Source: a virus
Length of the DNA: 64,000 nt
IMG/VR virus record: IMGVR_UViG_3300042945_001299
Location: 1-64,000 of that record
Reading direction: 5' to 3' (one strand)
Part shown: positions 6,096 to 13,267 of the stretch, one piece after another
How positions within the stretch are numbered: the stretch's first letter is position 1
Layout: the number at the start of each line of letters is the position of its first letter
The notes under the pieces: generated by a model
Database searches by the model: none
What the model saw: the letters and a program-made list of their open reading frames with translations, nothing else
Told to the model about the DNA's origin: nothing
Position numbers and translations under genes: made by a program

Positions 6096-6212
6096 TATAC
6101 TAGTCAATCGACCGACAAAGCAAGAAAAGATGGTGTAATCCATCATAGTGTCATCATTCATAGGTCGAGTAAATCGACCACAAGAGGCTTGCAAAAGCCT
6201 CTTGTTTTGTTT
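6096..6212 (+). ncRNA. Candidate small structured RNA
   Basis: A TATACT box at 6096 is followed by about 100 non-coding bases with three hairpins: GATGG/CCATC (6129-6144), GGTCGA/TCGACC (6163-6179) and a 10-base perfect stem CAAGAGGCTT/AAGCCTCTTG (6181-6204) with a T-rich tail typical of a terminator. TTGACA at 6065 is 25 bases from the box, too far for a normal promoter, so the start is uncertain. Confidence 0.4.
6181..6212 (+). terminator. Intrinsic terminator
   Basis: A perfect 10-base stem with a GCAA loop is followed by TTTTGTTT. A late promoter box begins 8 bases later, so this marks a boundary between transcription units. Confidence 0.85.
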
Positions 6213-6219
6213 CAGAACT

Positions 6220-6226
6220 CTAAATA
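6220..6226 (+). promoter_or_regulatory. Late promoter box (CTAAATA)
   Basis: Located directly after the terminator and 19 bases before the ATG at 6246, with AGGAGG between. Confidence 0.65.
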
Positions 6227-6245
6227 GTCATAGGAGGATTGAAAC

Positions 6246-6482
6246 ATGGCAAAGAATCTCAACAAGAAGTCCGCGAGAGAGGCAGACGAGTACTTTCTAT
6301 GCACACATGTGAACTCCGAAGGCTATCAGTTTGAACTTTTGCTCACCAAGAGCGAGTTCGACAACGGAGTTGCGAGAGCATTACGCAATCCCGAGGACAT
6401 CCCATCCAACTTCATAGTCTTGCAGGGCATCAAGGACGAAGCGAAGTACCCTTGCCCATGCCACAAAGATGACAAAATGTGA
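6246..6482 (+). CDS. Small hypothetical protein with C-terminal Cys pair
   Basis: 78 residues with a hydrophilic N-terminus and a tail KYPCPCHKDDKM whose CPCH could bind metal. Late promoter and AGGAGG precede it. Followed by 157 non-coding bases. Not recognised. Confidence 0.65.
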   Translation: MAKNLNKKSAREADEYFLCTHVNSEGYQFELLLTKSEFDNGVARALRNPEDIPSNFIVLQGIKDEAKYPCPCHKDDKM

Positions 6483-6603
6483 ATTTCGAAGTGTGAAAAT
6501 GCTAATTTGGGGCAAAAATCACATTATCGGTCAAAATTCCGAACTATTCGGAGACAATTTTCACCTTTTTTCGTTTTTTTCGTGCCTCAGACTCATTTGG
6601 GGC

Positions 6604-6631
6604 TTGCATTCGGACGATTTTCTGTCATAGT
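6604..6631 (+). promoter_or_regulatory. Sigma70-like promoter of the early block
   Basis: TTGCAT at 6604-6609 and CATAGT at 6626-6631 with a 16-base spacer, just before the first gene of the large early operon. The region 6483-6639 is AT-rich, repeats TTTGGGGC twice, and holds no gene I can support. Confidence 0.5.
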
Positions 6632-6639
6632 GGGACATC

Positions 6640-6837
6640 ATGAGCAGCGACACCAACAACCCATGCGCCTTCGAACGGCTCACCAACGACGCAATGCAGC
6701 GCGAATACCCCGAAAGGTTCAAGTCGCGCGAAGAGTGGAATGCCTACAATGAGGAGTGCGACCGCCGCGACCGCGAACGCGCACACCTCAAGGGCGGCGA
6801 ACTCGACCTTGGCGACCTCTTCGACCTTCCTTTCTGA
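6640..6837 (+). CDS. Small acidic hypothetical protein
   Basis: 65 residues, rich in Asp, Glu, Arg and Asn, ending LDLGDLFDLPF. It starts 9 bases after the predicted -10 box, so its mRNA leader would be minimal and no ribosome binding site is seen. It is the first gene of the early block. Not recognised. Confidence 0.6.
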   Translation: MSSDTNNPCAFERLTNDAMQREYPERFKSREEWNAYNEECDRRDRERAHLKGGELDLGDLFDLPF

Positions 6838-6847
6838 GAACACGACG

Positions 6848-7219
6848 ATGAACGAGAGCAATTCACCCCAACCAATGCCAAAGATGGAGTACTTCAAGAC
6901 TCCTCACGCCTTCAGCGGGAAGATCGTCGCGAAGAAGGCGGTGTATGGCACCACCGTTCCGTTCGGCACTGGTCCGAAGGTGTGGCGTATGTGGGTCCGC
7001 ATTCGCACCGATGAGGGATGGGTACTCATGGGATACATCGGCAAGTCTCAGACGCAGGAGGGGCTTCCCGATGTGCGCGTCGGGGATCGGGTGGAACTCG
7101 CACCCATGACCCTTGGGGCTGTGCGTTCTAGTAGTTGGGGCGACTCCGAGGGACGGCATGACTATCGTTCCAATCGCAGGGATCGGCAACTCTCTGGCAA
7201 GATCGTTCGCAAGCACTGA
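6848..7219 (+). CDS. OB-fold-like small protein
   Basis: 123 residues. Residues 17-85 alternate β strands in an order recalling an OB barrel (FSGKIVAKKAVYGT, then VWRMWVRIRTDEGWVLMGYI, then VRVGDRVELAP), followed by a basic Ser/Arg-rich tail. A nucleic-acid binding role is possible but the family is not recognised. The start at 6848 gives C-ending codons in the early-block style. Confidence 0.65.
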   Translation: MNESNSPQPMPKMEYFKTPHAFSGKIVAKKAVYGTTVPFGTGPKVWRMWVRIRTDEGWVLMGYIGKSQTQEGLPDVRVGDRVELAPMTLGAVRSSSWGDSEGRHDYRSNRRDRQLSGKIVRKH

Positions 7220-7238
7220 ACAACTAGGAGTTTTCATC

Positions 7239-7553
7239 ATGAGCAAGACCAAGACTGCAAAGAAGTCCGCGAAGCCCGTCCGCACCAAGGTTTCCGTCAA
7301 GGTGACGAAGACCGCAGAGCCGTCGCTGATCTTCGACAAGCCTGGACCGCAGAACCACACCCGCGAACAGGCAGAGGCGCGGATTCGCGAACTCCGTGCG
7401 AAGGTCGGCAAGTTGTACTCCGATGGCAAGTTCAAGAATTCGATGGCAATGATGGTGCCGCTCACGCACCTCGACAACGCGACCTACTACAAGTCGTGCG
7501 GATGCTTCGACCGTGCGGTCGAGATCTGCGACAACTGCGATTCGACTCTCTGA
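7239..7553 (+). CDS. Basic small protein with Cys-rich tail
   Basis: 104 residues. A Lys-rich N-terminus (KTAKKSAKPVRTK) is followed by a helical domain and a C-terminal CGCFDRAVEICDNCD cluster that may bind zinc. AGGAGTTTTCATC precedes the ATG, the same leader as at 10118. Part of the early operon. Confidence 0.65.
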   Translation: MSKTKTAKKSAKPVRTKVSVKVTKTAEPSLIFDKPGPQNHTREQAEARIRELRAKVGKLYSDGKFKNSMAMMVPLTHLDNATYYKSCGCFDRAVEICDNCDSTL

Positions 7554-7574
7554 ACAAACAAGGAGAAACACACA

Positions 7575-7889
7575 ATGAACAACGAGAACAACACGCCCAA
7601 GACCGCTTCGCATATGCTCTTCCACGAACTCGCTGCGAATGGCGGAACGAAGCGAGACATCGTTGATAGGCTTCTGACCAAGCCTCCACTACACATCCTC
7701 ACGAACACTGATCTCTGTGAGGCAGCACAGGAGATTCGCGATCTTCGTGAAGCGGTGAATGACCTCACCGCATGGGCAGAAGGAGTCGAAGCGGACAATG
7801 ATTCGCTTCGGAAGGAGATTGCTCGACTCCGCGAGGAGCGCGAAGCCAACGCCAACAACAATCTGTTCCGTTCGACCGACATGTCCTGA
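7575..7889 (+). CDS. Coiled-coil small protein
   Basis: 104 residues. Heptad-like Leu/Ile spacing from about residue 50 to 95 (DLREAVNDLTAWAEG, then LRKEIARLREER) indicates a coiled coil. The leader is GGAGAAACACACAATG, a member of the shared early leader set. Not recognised. Confidence 0.65.
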   Translation: MNNENNTPKTASHMLFHELAANGGTKRDIVDRLLTKPPLHILTNTDLCEAAQEIRDLREAVNDLTAWAEGVEADNDSLRKEIARLREEREANANNNLFRSTDMS

Positions 7890-7906
7890 GACAAAGGAAA
7901 CACACA

Positions 7907-8218
7907 ATGAACGACAAGAACAACGACATCATCACCGCGCAGCAGAACATCACCAACATCGACCTGATCGGCAAGACCATCGTGTCGTATGTCACGAAGG
8001 GACAGAGCATCGACCCCTCGACGGCATCGCTGCTCGCGCTCCTGATCGCTGAGTGCCGCGTCTACTCGACCATCCGCGACGGCGAGATCCTCAAGGACGA
8101 AGGCACCGAGTTCATCAAGAAGGGAATCGACATCGTGACCAAGCAGGAGGAGGACAGCATTTCGGATGTCGCGGACTCCATCATCGCTGATCTTCGCAAG
8201 AGCGGCATCAACCTCTGA
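7907..8218 (+). CDS. Small helical hypothetical protein
   Basis: 103 residues, predicted mostly helical. The GGAAACACACAATG leader is identical to those of other early genes. Strong preference for C-ending codons. Not recognised. Confidence 0.65.
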   Translation: MNDKNNDIITAQQNITNIDLIGKTIVSYVTKGQSIDPSTASLLALLIAECRVYSTIRDGEILKDEGTEFIKKGIDIVTKQEEDSISDVADSIIADLRKSGINL

Positions 8219-8229
8219 GGAAACTCACA

Positions 8230-8655
8230 ATGAAGAATACGAACTTCACTCTCCCCACCATCCTCGCCTTCATCGTGACCGCATCGGCAGTCGCGGTTCC
8301 TCCTCCCGCAAACTTCGACTTCGACAACATCCTCGACGCGGTTCAGAAAGTTGAGACGGGCGGATCGAAGGATCCCGCAAACGCTGTCGGTGACGGCGGC
8401 AAGGCAATCGGTCCTCTGCAAATTCACTATTCGTATTGGAAGGACGCGGTTGATTTCGATACTTCCATCGGTGGCAAGTACTCAGACTGCAAGAACGAAG
8501 CCTACGCGAGGAAGATCGTCATCGCGTACTGGACTCGCTACGCACCGAATTGGTCATTCGAAACCCTCTCCCGCGTACACAATGGCGGTCCAAAAGGTTG
8601 GAAAAAGCCCTCAACTCTGAGTTATTGGCGCAAGGTGCGCGAAAACCTCGACTAA
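8230..8655 (+). CDS. Exported lysozyme-like muramidase
   Basis: 141 residues. Signal peptide about 1-23 (hydrophobic, ending AVAVPPP). The catalytic segment VETGG (Glu42), then GDGGKAIGPLQIHYSYW and later VHNGGPKGWKKPSTLSYW, matches the lysozyme superfamily pattern of proteins that hydrolyse peptidoglycan, related to the i-type/transglycosylase fold. A Sec signal would carry it to the periplasm. The early-type leader GGAAACTCACAATG places it in the early operon rather than a lysis cassette, so it could instead be released for superinfection or envelope remodelling. Confidence 0.8.
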   Translation: MKNTNFTLPTILAFIVTASAVAVPPPANFDFDNILDAVQKVETGGSKDPANAVGDGGKAIGPLQIHYSYWKDAVDFDTSIGGKYSDCKNEAYARKIVIAYWTRYAPNWSFETLSRVHNGGPKGWKKPSTLSYWRKVRENLD

Positions 8656-8674
8656 AACCACGGATTGTTTCTCC

Positions 8675-8701
8675 GTAAGTCCTTACCAGACCAAGACTTA
8701 C
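8675..8701 (+). promoter_or_regulatory. Inverted repeat shared with the CobT-like gene (candidate operator)
   Basis: GTAAGTC and GACTTAC arms with a 13-base spacer, 102 bases before the ATG of the CobS-like gene. The same arms and spacer length occur at 15554-15580, 101 bases before the CobT-like gene. I did not find this pair of arms elsewhere in the window. Confidence 0.7.
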
Positions 8702-8741
8702 AGAAATCTGGACTTTTTTCGCGGATTTTCGTCCGACCCCG

Positions 8742-8771
8742 TAGACAGACGAATCAAAGTATCAGATACTT
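8742..8771 (+). promoter_or_regulatory. Sigma70-like promoter with overlapping palindrome
   Basis: TAGACA at 8742 and GATACT at 8765 with a 17-base spacer. AAGTATC-A-GATACTT (8757-8771), a perfect inverted repeat, covers the -10 box, so a repressor could sit on it. The predicted RNA start is at or next to the ATG at 8777, giving a leaderless or near-leaderless mRNA. Confidence 0.5.
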
Positions 8772-8776
8772 ATGGC

Positions 8777-10048
8777 ATGTCGATGAAGATCACCAACAGC
8801 ACCAAGCCCATCCGCAACACCAACAACGGAGTCACCATGTACGGCAACCTTCAGACTCGTCAGCGTCGTTTCGTGGACACCATCGTCTCGCTCTACGGGA
8901 ACGGCGACGGCGAACACAACTACACTCGTACTCAGGTTCTCGCTGCTGCTGAGAAGTGCGGCATGAGCGGTGCGCCCGTGTGGGTCACGAACGACGCGAA
9001 GCGTCGTGCGGGTCGCGGCCTCTACAGCATCCCCGAAGCCGTCGCTGCTTGCGCTGCGTCTGCGCCCGTCGCACCTCAGGTCCGCGCCAAGGCGGTCGCT
9101 GCGGTTGTCGAGTCGGCACCCGCGCCCACTTCGGTCGCGGCTCTCGTCACCGAGGTCGAGAAGTTCGTCCCCGCGACGAATCCGATCTATGTGCCGTGGG
9201 GTCACTTCTCGACCCTGCGCTCCATCGTCAAGTCGAAGGTGTTCTTCCCCGCGTGGATCAACGGCCTTTCGGGCAACGGCAAGACCCTGATGGTCGAGCA
9301 GATTTGCGCGAAGGAGGGTCGCGAGTTCTTCCGCGTCAACATCACCGAAGAGACGGATGAGGACGATCTCCTTGGCGGTTTCCGTCTCATCAACGGCAAC
9401 ACCGTGTGGGTCGATGGTCCCGTGGTCGAAGCCATGAAGCGCGGTGCGGTTCTCCTGCTTGACGAACTCGACCTTGGGTCGTTCAAGACGATGTGCCTTC
9501 AGCCCGTGCTTGAGGGCAAGGGCGTCTTCCTCAAGAAGGTCGGTCGCTTCATCAAGCCCGAGCGCGGCTTCACCGTGTTCGCGACCGCGAACACCAAGGG
9601 CAAGGGTAGCGACGATGGTCGCTTCGTCGGCACCCGTGTGCAGAACGAGGCCCTGCTTGAGCGGTTCAAGATCACCGTCGATCAGCCGTACCCGCCCGTC
9701 GCGACGGAAATCGCGATCCTCAGCAAGGCGTTCGACGCGCTTGGTGTCGATGCTGCGGTCGCTACCACTCTGTCGGAGAACCTCTCGCGTTGGTCGGACT
9801 CCGTCCGCAAGGCGTATGAGGCGGGTGCGGTCGAGGATCTCGTCTCGACTCGCCGTCTCGTCGCGATTGCCGAAGGCTATGTGATCTTCGGTGATCTCAA
9901 GACGGCGATGAACCTCGCGCTTGCGCGGTTCGATGAGAACACCCGCGAGTCGTTCTACTCGTTCTACAACAAGATCGCGGACACCTCGACCGACGCGCAG
10001 AAGGGCGCGAAGTCGGACGAGAAGTCGGATCAGACTGTCCCGTTCTGA
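8777..10048 (+). CDS. CobS-like AAA+ ATPase (MoxR/CobS type)
   Basis: 423 residues. A winged-helix-like N-terminus (about 20-85), an Ala/Pro/Val linker (85-125) and an AAA+ core: Walker A GLSGNGKT (163-170), Walker B LLLDELD (about 225-231), sensor VFATANT (about 268), arginine-finger region NEALLERF (about 292). It resembles CobS, the ATPase subunit of aerobic cobaltochelatase, and related MoxR ATPases that partner VWA proteins. The partner is probably the gene at 15655, which shares its upstream inverted repeat. CobS genes are known in T4-like cyanophages. An internal ATG at 8837 has GGAG in front, but codons 8777-8836 have the C-ending bias of real coding sequence. A general MoxR chaperone role is the alternative. 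Confidence 0.8.
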   Translation: MSMKITNSTKPIRNTNNGVTMYGNLQTRQRRFVDTIVSLYGNGDGEHNYTRTQVLAAAEKCGMSGAPVWVTNDAKRRAGRGLYSIPEAVAACAASAPVAPQVRAKAVAAVVESAPAPTSVAALVTEVEKFVPATNPIYVPWGHFSTLRSIVKSKVFFPAWINGLSGNGKTLMVEQICAKEGREFFRVNITEETDEDDLLGGFRLINGNTVWVDGPVVEAMKRGAVLLLDELDLGSFKTMCLQPVLEGKGVFLKKVGRFIKPERGFTVFATANTKGKGSDDGRFVGTRVQNEALLERFKITVDQPYPPVATEIAILSKAFDALGVDAAVATTLSENLSRWSDSVRKAYEAGAVEDLVSTRRLVAIAEGYVIFGDLKTAMNLALARFDENTRESFYSFYNKIADTSTDAQKGAKSDEKSDQTVPF

Positions 10049-10117
10049 CCTACGCCATCGGTGGGCGATGCGACCGCCCATTTCGCAGTTCTAAATTTCA
10101 CATTCGGAGTTTTCATC

Positions 10118-10492
10118 ATGAGCAACATTCCCTCTTTCAGCGATGTGTGCGGCACCGTGGTCGAGTCCCTCGCGGAGACGATTCAGAACCGCGAGAAGAT
10201 CATCATTCAACTGCGCGAGGACAATGCGCGTCTTGAGCGTGTTGCCGCCGATGCGGTTCGCAAGGCAACTGGGTGGAAGAACGAAGTCGAGGCGTGTGAG
10301 GGCGACGAGAAGAAGATCCGTGATCTTCAGGAAGAAGTTCGCAATCTCAGCGAGCGGAACGCGGCTCTTCAGCGCGTGATCGAACGACAGAATGTCCGAA
10401 TCGCAGCACAGGCTCGACGCAGTGCATCGTGCTGCAACACTCCCTCAGACAGCGATCCGCAGACGGGAGTTCAGTACGGAGATCTCGCATGA
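10118..10492 (+). CDS. Coiled-coil protein
   Basis: 124 residues. Residues 20-105 form long charged helices with heptads (QLREDNARLERVA, then KIRDLQEEVRNLSERNAALQRVI), then a Ser/Cys-rich tail. The leader GGAGTTTTCATCATG repeats that of the gene at 7239. The 69 bases before it include a small hairpin TGGGCG/CGCCCA, possibly a weak terminator for the CobS-like gene. Confidence 0.7.
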   Translation: MSNIPSFSDVCGTVVESLAETIQNREKIIIQLREDNARLERVAADAVRKATGWKNEVEACEGDEKKIRDLQEEVRNLSERNAALQRVIERQNVRIAAQARRSASCCNTPSDSDPQTGVQYGDLA

Positions 10493-10571
10493 ACTGAACT
10501 TGTAAGCGACCGCAAACTCAAAATTCGTTTTCTGTTTTTCAAATTTCAAACTTCAGCAGGAGAAACTCACA

Positions 10572-10862
10572 ATGGCTCGTAAGCCCATCAACCCGAACAT
10601 CATTGATTGGAACACCGTCGAGAACACCCTCAACAACGGCAAGACGAACTTCAAGACCCTTGGCAAGTTGACTGGCGTTTCCGCGTCCACCATCCGTCGC
10701 CTGATGCTCTCGCGCTATGGAACCCGCATCACGCTCAAGCGCGGTCGTGCGGTCGGTGGCATCGTGTGGAACAACAACCCGATTCCGTCACCCGCACCCG
10801 TCGCTCCGCAGAACACGACGGAACAGGACGGCAACGGCAGCAACGAGAACACCAACTCCTGA
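10572..10862 (+). CDS. Helix-turn-helix protein
   Basis: 96 residues. Residues 14-50 ([19 protein letters not shown], then [18 protein letters not shown]) read as a helix-turn-helix in which [11 protein letters not shown] is the recognition helix. A basic patch and a Pro/Asn-rich disordered tail follow. Leader GGAGAAACTCACAATG. Probably a small DNA-binding regulator. Confidence 0.65.
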   Translation: MARKPINPNIIDWNTVENTLNNGKTNFKTLGKLTGVSASTIRRLMLSRYGTRITLKRGRAVGGIVWNNNPIPSPAPVAPQNTTEQDGNGSNENTNS

Positions 10863-10882
10863 AACACAGAGGGAAACACACA

Positions 10883-11170
10883 ATGAGTTCTGAAACTTAC
10901 AATGGTTGGTCGAACCACAGCACATGGAACATTTCGCTCTGGCTTTCGAACGACGAGAATCTTTACAAGACTTCCGTGAAGGCTGTTGACAGGCTCCATG
11001 CCCGTGGTAATCTTCCTACTGCGGCATGGGCAAAGGCGTTCGTCAGCATCGCGTTCGATGACCACTACCGCAAGCAAGAGACTCCCGATGGAGTCAAGGT
11101 CGATGACCCGACGATCAACTGGCAGCAGATTGCCGACATGCTTCGCGAACTTGCAACCGTCACCTCCTGA
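10883..11170 (+). CDS. DUF7249-like phage protein
   Basis: 95 residues beginning [20 protein letters not shown] then SNDENLYK. The NGWSNxxTWNxxLWxxNDExLY pattern is a widespread family in large phages (assigned here to DUF7249), of unknown function. Leader GGAAACACACAATG. The longer open frame upstream is a shadow of the previous gene. Confidence 0.75.
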   Translation: MSSETYNGWSNHSTWNISLWLSNDENLYKTSVKAVDRLHARGNLPTAAWAKAFVSIAFDDHYRKQETPDGVKVDDPTINWQQIADMLRELATVTS

Positions 11171-11194
11171 AACTGAGAAAGAGAGAAACACACA

Positions 11195-11491
11195 ATGAGC
11201 AACGACGAAGATACTTTCTACCGCGACCACCTCGACCGCACCCTCATTGCGCTTGAGGAGGACTACGACGATGACGAGAGCGAGTGGGACGAGGAGGAGG
11301 ACGAAGACGAGGACGGCGAAGACTTCGAAGACGATGACGAGTTCGATGACGATGATGACTTCGAAGACGAGGAAGAGGAGAACGAGTGGGAAGACCTCGA
11401 CTGCGAGGAAGAGGAAGACGAGTTCGAAGATGACGAAGAGGAAGAGTGGGAGGGCGAGGACGAAGATGAGTACTTTGACGATGACGAGTGA
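11195..11491 (+). CDS. Extremely acidic protein
   Basis: 98 residues, of which well over half are Asp or Glu, in uninterrupted runs from residue 21 to the end. Only the first 20 residues (NDEDTFYRDHLDRTLIALEE) look structured. Such composition suggests a disordered polyanion: a DNA mimic, histone-like-protein decoy or charge buffer. The codons alternate GAC/GAG/GAA/GAT without simple DNA repeats. Leader AGAAACACACAATG as for its neighbours. Confidence 0.7.
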   Translation: MSNDEDTFYRDHLDRTLIALEEDYDDDESEWDEEEDEDEDGEDFEDDDEFDDDDDFEDEEEENEWEDLDCEEEEDEFEDDEEEEWEGEDEDEYFDDDE

Positions 11492-11546
11492 GTGAGTGCG
11501 TAGTCTGTCTTTCCGAGAACACGAAAACAAACAAAGGAAACTCGCA

Positions 11547-11951
11547 ATGAGCAGCAACTCCACCGCAAAGACCGTTGCCGAAACTGCCATCCTCAAGTGC
11601 ATGGAGAGCGAGGTGGGCAAGAAGATCATCGTCTCCAAGATCCTCGCGCTCAATGATGAGAATCGCCGTCTCAAGAACAAGTACAACGAGGCGCGAATCT
11701 CTGTGTTCTCTCTCAACGAGATTTCGAAGATCCTTTCGAAGATCATCGAAAACAACTACATCGTCTATCAGAATGCAAACATTCCGATGGATCCGAAGTC
11801 GAAGTCTCTCAACCTCCAACTCACCAACTTCATGAAGGAGAACTTCGGTGAGACGATGATGCTCCGTGTCGAGGGCATCCTCAACGACACCGATGGCGAC
11901 GATCTCCTGCTTCGTGAACTGATCGGAAAGGAAGGTGCTGCGAATGGATAA
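11547..11951 (+). CDS. Helical hypothetical protein
   Basis: 134 residues, mainly helical, with ALNDENRRLKNKYNEARI suggesting a short coiled coil near residue 35. Leader GGAAACTCGCAATG. The 3' end overlaps the next gene by 8 bases. Not recognised. Confidence 0.65.
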   Translation: MSSNSTAKTVAETAILKCMESEVGKKIIVSKILALNDENRRLKNKYNEARISVFSLNEISKILSKIIENNYIVYQNANIPMDPKSKSLNLQLTNFMKENFGETMMLRVEGILNDTDGDDLLLRELIGKEGAANG

Positions 11952-12309
11952 GGTGAAGTTCCTTCTCGTCGCGGAGAATCTGATTTCGTACATCGTGACC
12001 ACGCCCTTCGAACAGGTCTGCGATCTCGTCGCATGGCTTGAGGGCATTCGGGGGAATGCGTGTTTCTCAGAGGATCCGATTGCATGGCTTCCGCCTGGTT
12101 CCTTCGCGAACATCATCATCACGGAGGACGAGATCCTCGACCTCCCGAAGGATACGAGGACCGCGATCCTCAGCGAGTGCGACGAGATGCTGCGCGAATG
12201 CCACGGCACCCTCATGGTGGATGACAACGACTCCGTGTTCTATTGGGTGCGGGACAGCAAGAACATCGAAGAGTGGAAGTTGCCTTCGATGCTCGTCAAG
12301 GGCGCGTGA
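11944..12309 (+). CDS. Small α/β hypothetical protein
   Basis: 121 residues with a hydrophobic N-terminal helix (VKFLLVAENLISYIV) and an acidic middle. Start at 11944 with AAGGAAGG in front, coupled to the upstream gene. tRNA-Arg follows 7 bases after the stop. Not recognised. Confidence 0.65.
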   Translation: MDKVKFLLVAENLISYIVTTPFEQVCDLVAWLEGIRGNACFSEDPIAWLPPGSFANIIITEDEILDLPKDTRTAILSECDEMLRECHGTLMVDDNDSVFYWVRDSKNIEEWKLPSMLVKGA

Positions 12310-12316
12310 ATGGACT

Positions 12317-12389
12317 GCTCCCGTAGCGTAGAGGATAGCGCGGGTCTTTCCTAAAGACCAGGTCATAGGTTCGAATCCTATCGGGAGCG
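12317..12389 (+). tRNA. tRNA-Arg (anticodon CCU)
   Basis: Acceptor GCTCCCG/CGGGAGC is perfect. Anticodon stem GGTCT/AGACC with loop TTCCTAA gives CCT (reads AGG). The T arm is ATAGG-TTCGAAT-CCTAT. It lies inside the early operon, away from the main cluster. Confidence 0.9.
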
Positions 12390-12419
12390 TTTGAGAAAAC
12401 TCACAGAAGGAAACACACA

Positions 12420-12491
12420 ATGGTTCTGAATCTTTTCGTGTGCTTTCTTGGTTTCGTCTTGGGGCTTGACATGGATTTCGCCCCGAGGTAA
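12420..12491 (+). CDS. 23-residue hydrophobic peptide
   Basis: The leader GGAAACACACAATG, identical to those of neighbouring genes, precedes a 23-codon frame with one hydrophobic stretch (LFVCFLGFVLGL). A sigma70-like promoter for the next gene lies in its 3' half. The conserved leader is the main evidence that it is translated. It could be a membrane peptide or a leader peptide. Confidence 0.5.
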   Translation: MVLNLFVCFLGFVLGLDMDFAPR

Positions 12492-12494
12492 GAT
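12466..12494 (+). promoter_or_regulatory. Sigma70-like promoter
   Basis: TTGACA at 12466-12471 and TAAGAT at 12489-12494 with a 17-base spacer, 20 bases before the gene at 12515. Confidence 0.6.
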
Positions 12495-12514
12495 GGTCGT
12501 ACAGGAGGTTCGCA

Positions 12515-12715
12515 ATGCCGAAGCGAGTCATCGACAGGTTCGACTTGGAAGCGGAGCGCGAAGGTACAGCGGTGACGAAGCACAACCGCACGATCTGCAA
12601 GCCGTTCGGAAACGGCAAGGGCATCATCAAGCAGCGCAAGATGCACGACGATGCAGAGGCGCGGATCGAACGCAAGACCGTGAAGTTCTCATTCGAAAGG
12701 ATCGCATATGCGTGA
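12515..12715 (+). CDS. Small basic hypothetical protein
   Basis: 66 residues, rich in Lys and Arg, with an NRTICKPFGNGKGIIKQR segment. AGGAGG precedes the ATG and a good promoter lies just upstream. It overlaps the zinc-finger gene by 8 bases, so the two are coupled. Confidence 0.65.
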   Translation: MPKRVIDRFDLEAEREGTAVTKHNRTICKPFGNGKGIIKQRKMHDDAEARIERKTVKFSFERIAYA

Positions 12716-12920
12716 TTGCGAAGACTGCGGAAACGAGATCCCGAATGCCCGACTTGAGTTCCTGCCAGAGACGAAGCACTGCGTGAAGTGCAGCGACAAG
12801 CACACATTCAAGTACCATGCGAGAATCATCTACTCGCACAAGACCGCGGGTGAACTCTTCGTGGCACGGACATCGCGGGGAGCAGAGAGGCTTGAGCGCG
12901 AGTATGCGCGTGGTCGGTGA
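12708..12920 (+). CDS. DksA/TraR-type zinc finger protein
   Basis: 70 residues. CEDCGNEIPNARLEF, then LPETKHCVKCSDKH, gives the Cys4 pattern Cys-x2-Cys-x17-Cys-x2-Cys with the Gly-x-x-Ile-Pro-x-x-Arg-Leu signature of the DksA/TraR C-terminal zinc finger. TraR-like proteins enter the RNA polymerase secondary channel and mimic DksA plus ppGpp. Here the N-terminal coiled coil is missing (6 residues precede the finger), as in some phage TraR-like minis, and a basic tail follows. Modulation of host transcription is a reasonable inference. Confidence 0.75.
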   Translation: MRDCEDCGNEIPNARLEFLPETKHCVKCSDKHTFKYHARIIYSHKTAGELFVARTSRGAERLEREYARGR

Positions 12921-12942
12921 AACTCACAGAAGGAAACACACA

Positions 12943-13254
12943 ATGACGAACAAGAATTCCATCTCCGATTCCCTCAACCGTCTGAACCTTGTCACCACCG
13001 ATTACAATCGCGGCTTCACGATGACCTTCGCGAACCGCATCACCGTTTCCATCCGTTGGGGAAACCACAACTACTCCGATGGCAAGACCACCGCAGAGGT
13101 CGCGGCATGGGATGCCGATACGCATGAGTGGGTGCATGTCACGGGCTTCGACTACAACAGCGATAATGTCCTTGGGCATCTCACAACGAACGAGGTCGCG
13201 AAGTTCATCCATGCGGCATCGACCATGCCCTCCGCGATCCGCTCCAACGCCTGA
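12943..13254 (+). CDS. Small β-rich hypothetical protein
   Basis: 103 residues. Residues 20-75 alternate β strands with Trp and Tyr (GFTMTFANRITVSIRWGNHN). Leader AAGGAAACACACAATG. Not recognised. Confidence 0.65.
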   Translation: MTNKNSISDSLNRLNLVTTDYNRGFTMTFANRITVSIRWGNHNYSDGKTTAEVAAWDADTHEWVHVTGFDYNSDNVLGHLTTNEVAKFIHAASTMPSAIRSNA

Positions 13255-13267
13255 GGAGAATCCAACA

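Noticed and set aside
6065-6101. TTGACA at 6065 paired with TATACT at 6096 as a normal promoter
   Set aside because: A 25-base spacer is too long for sigma70; only the -10 box is kept as weak evidence for the small RNA.
8762-10081. 439-residue open frame on the - strand opposite the CobS-like gene
   Set aside because: Arg/Asp/Leu-rich composition typical of a mirror frame caused by strong C-ending codon bias; the + strand has clear AAA+ motifs.
10715-12227. Long - strand frames (346 and 327 residues) opposite the early genes
   Set aside because: Mirror of the acidic-protein region; Ser/Arg or Leu/Val runs and no gene signals. The + strand genes each have the conserved leader.
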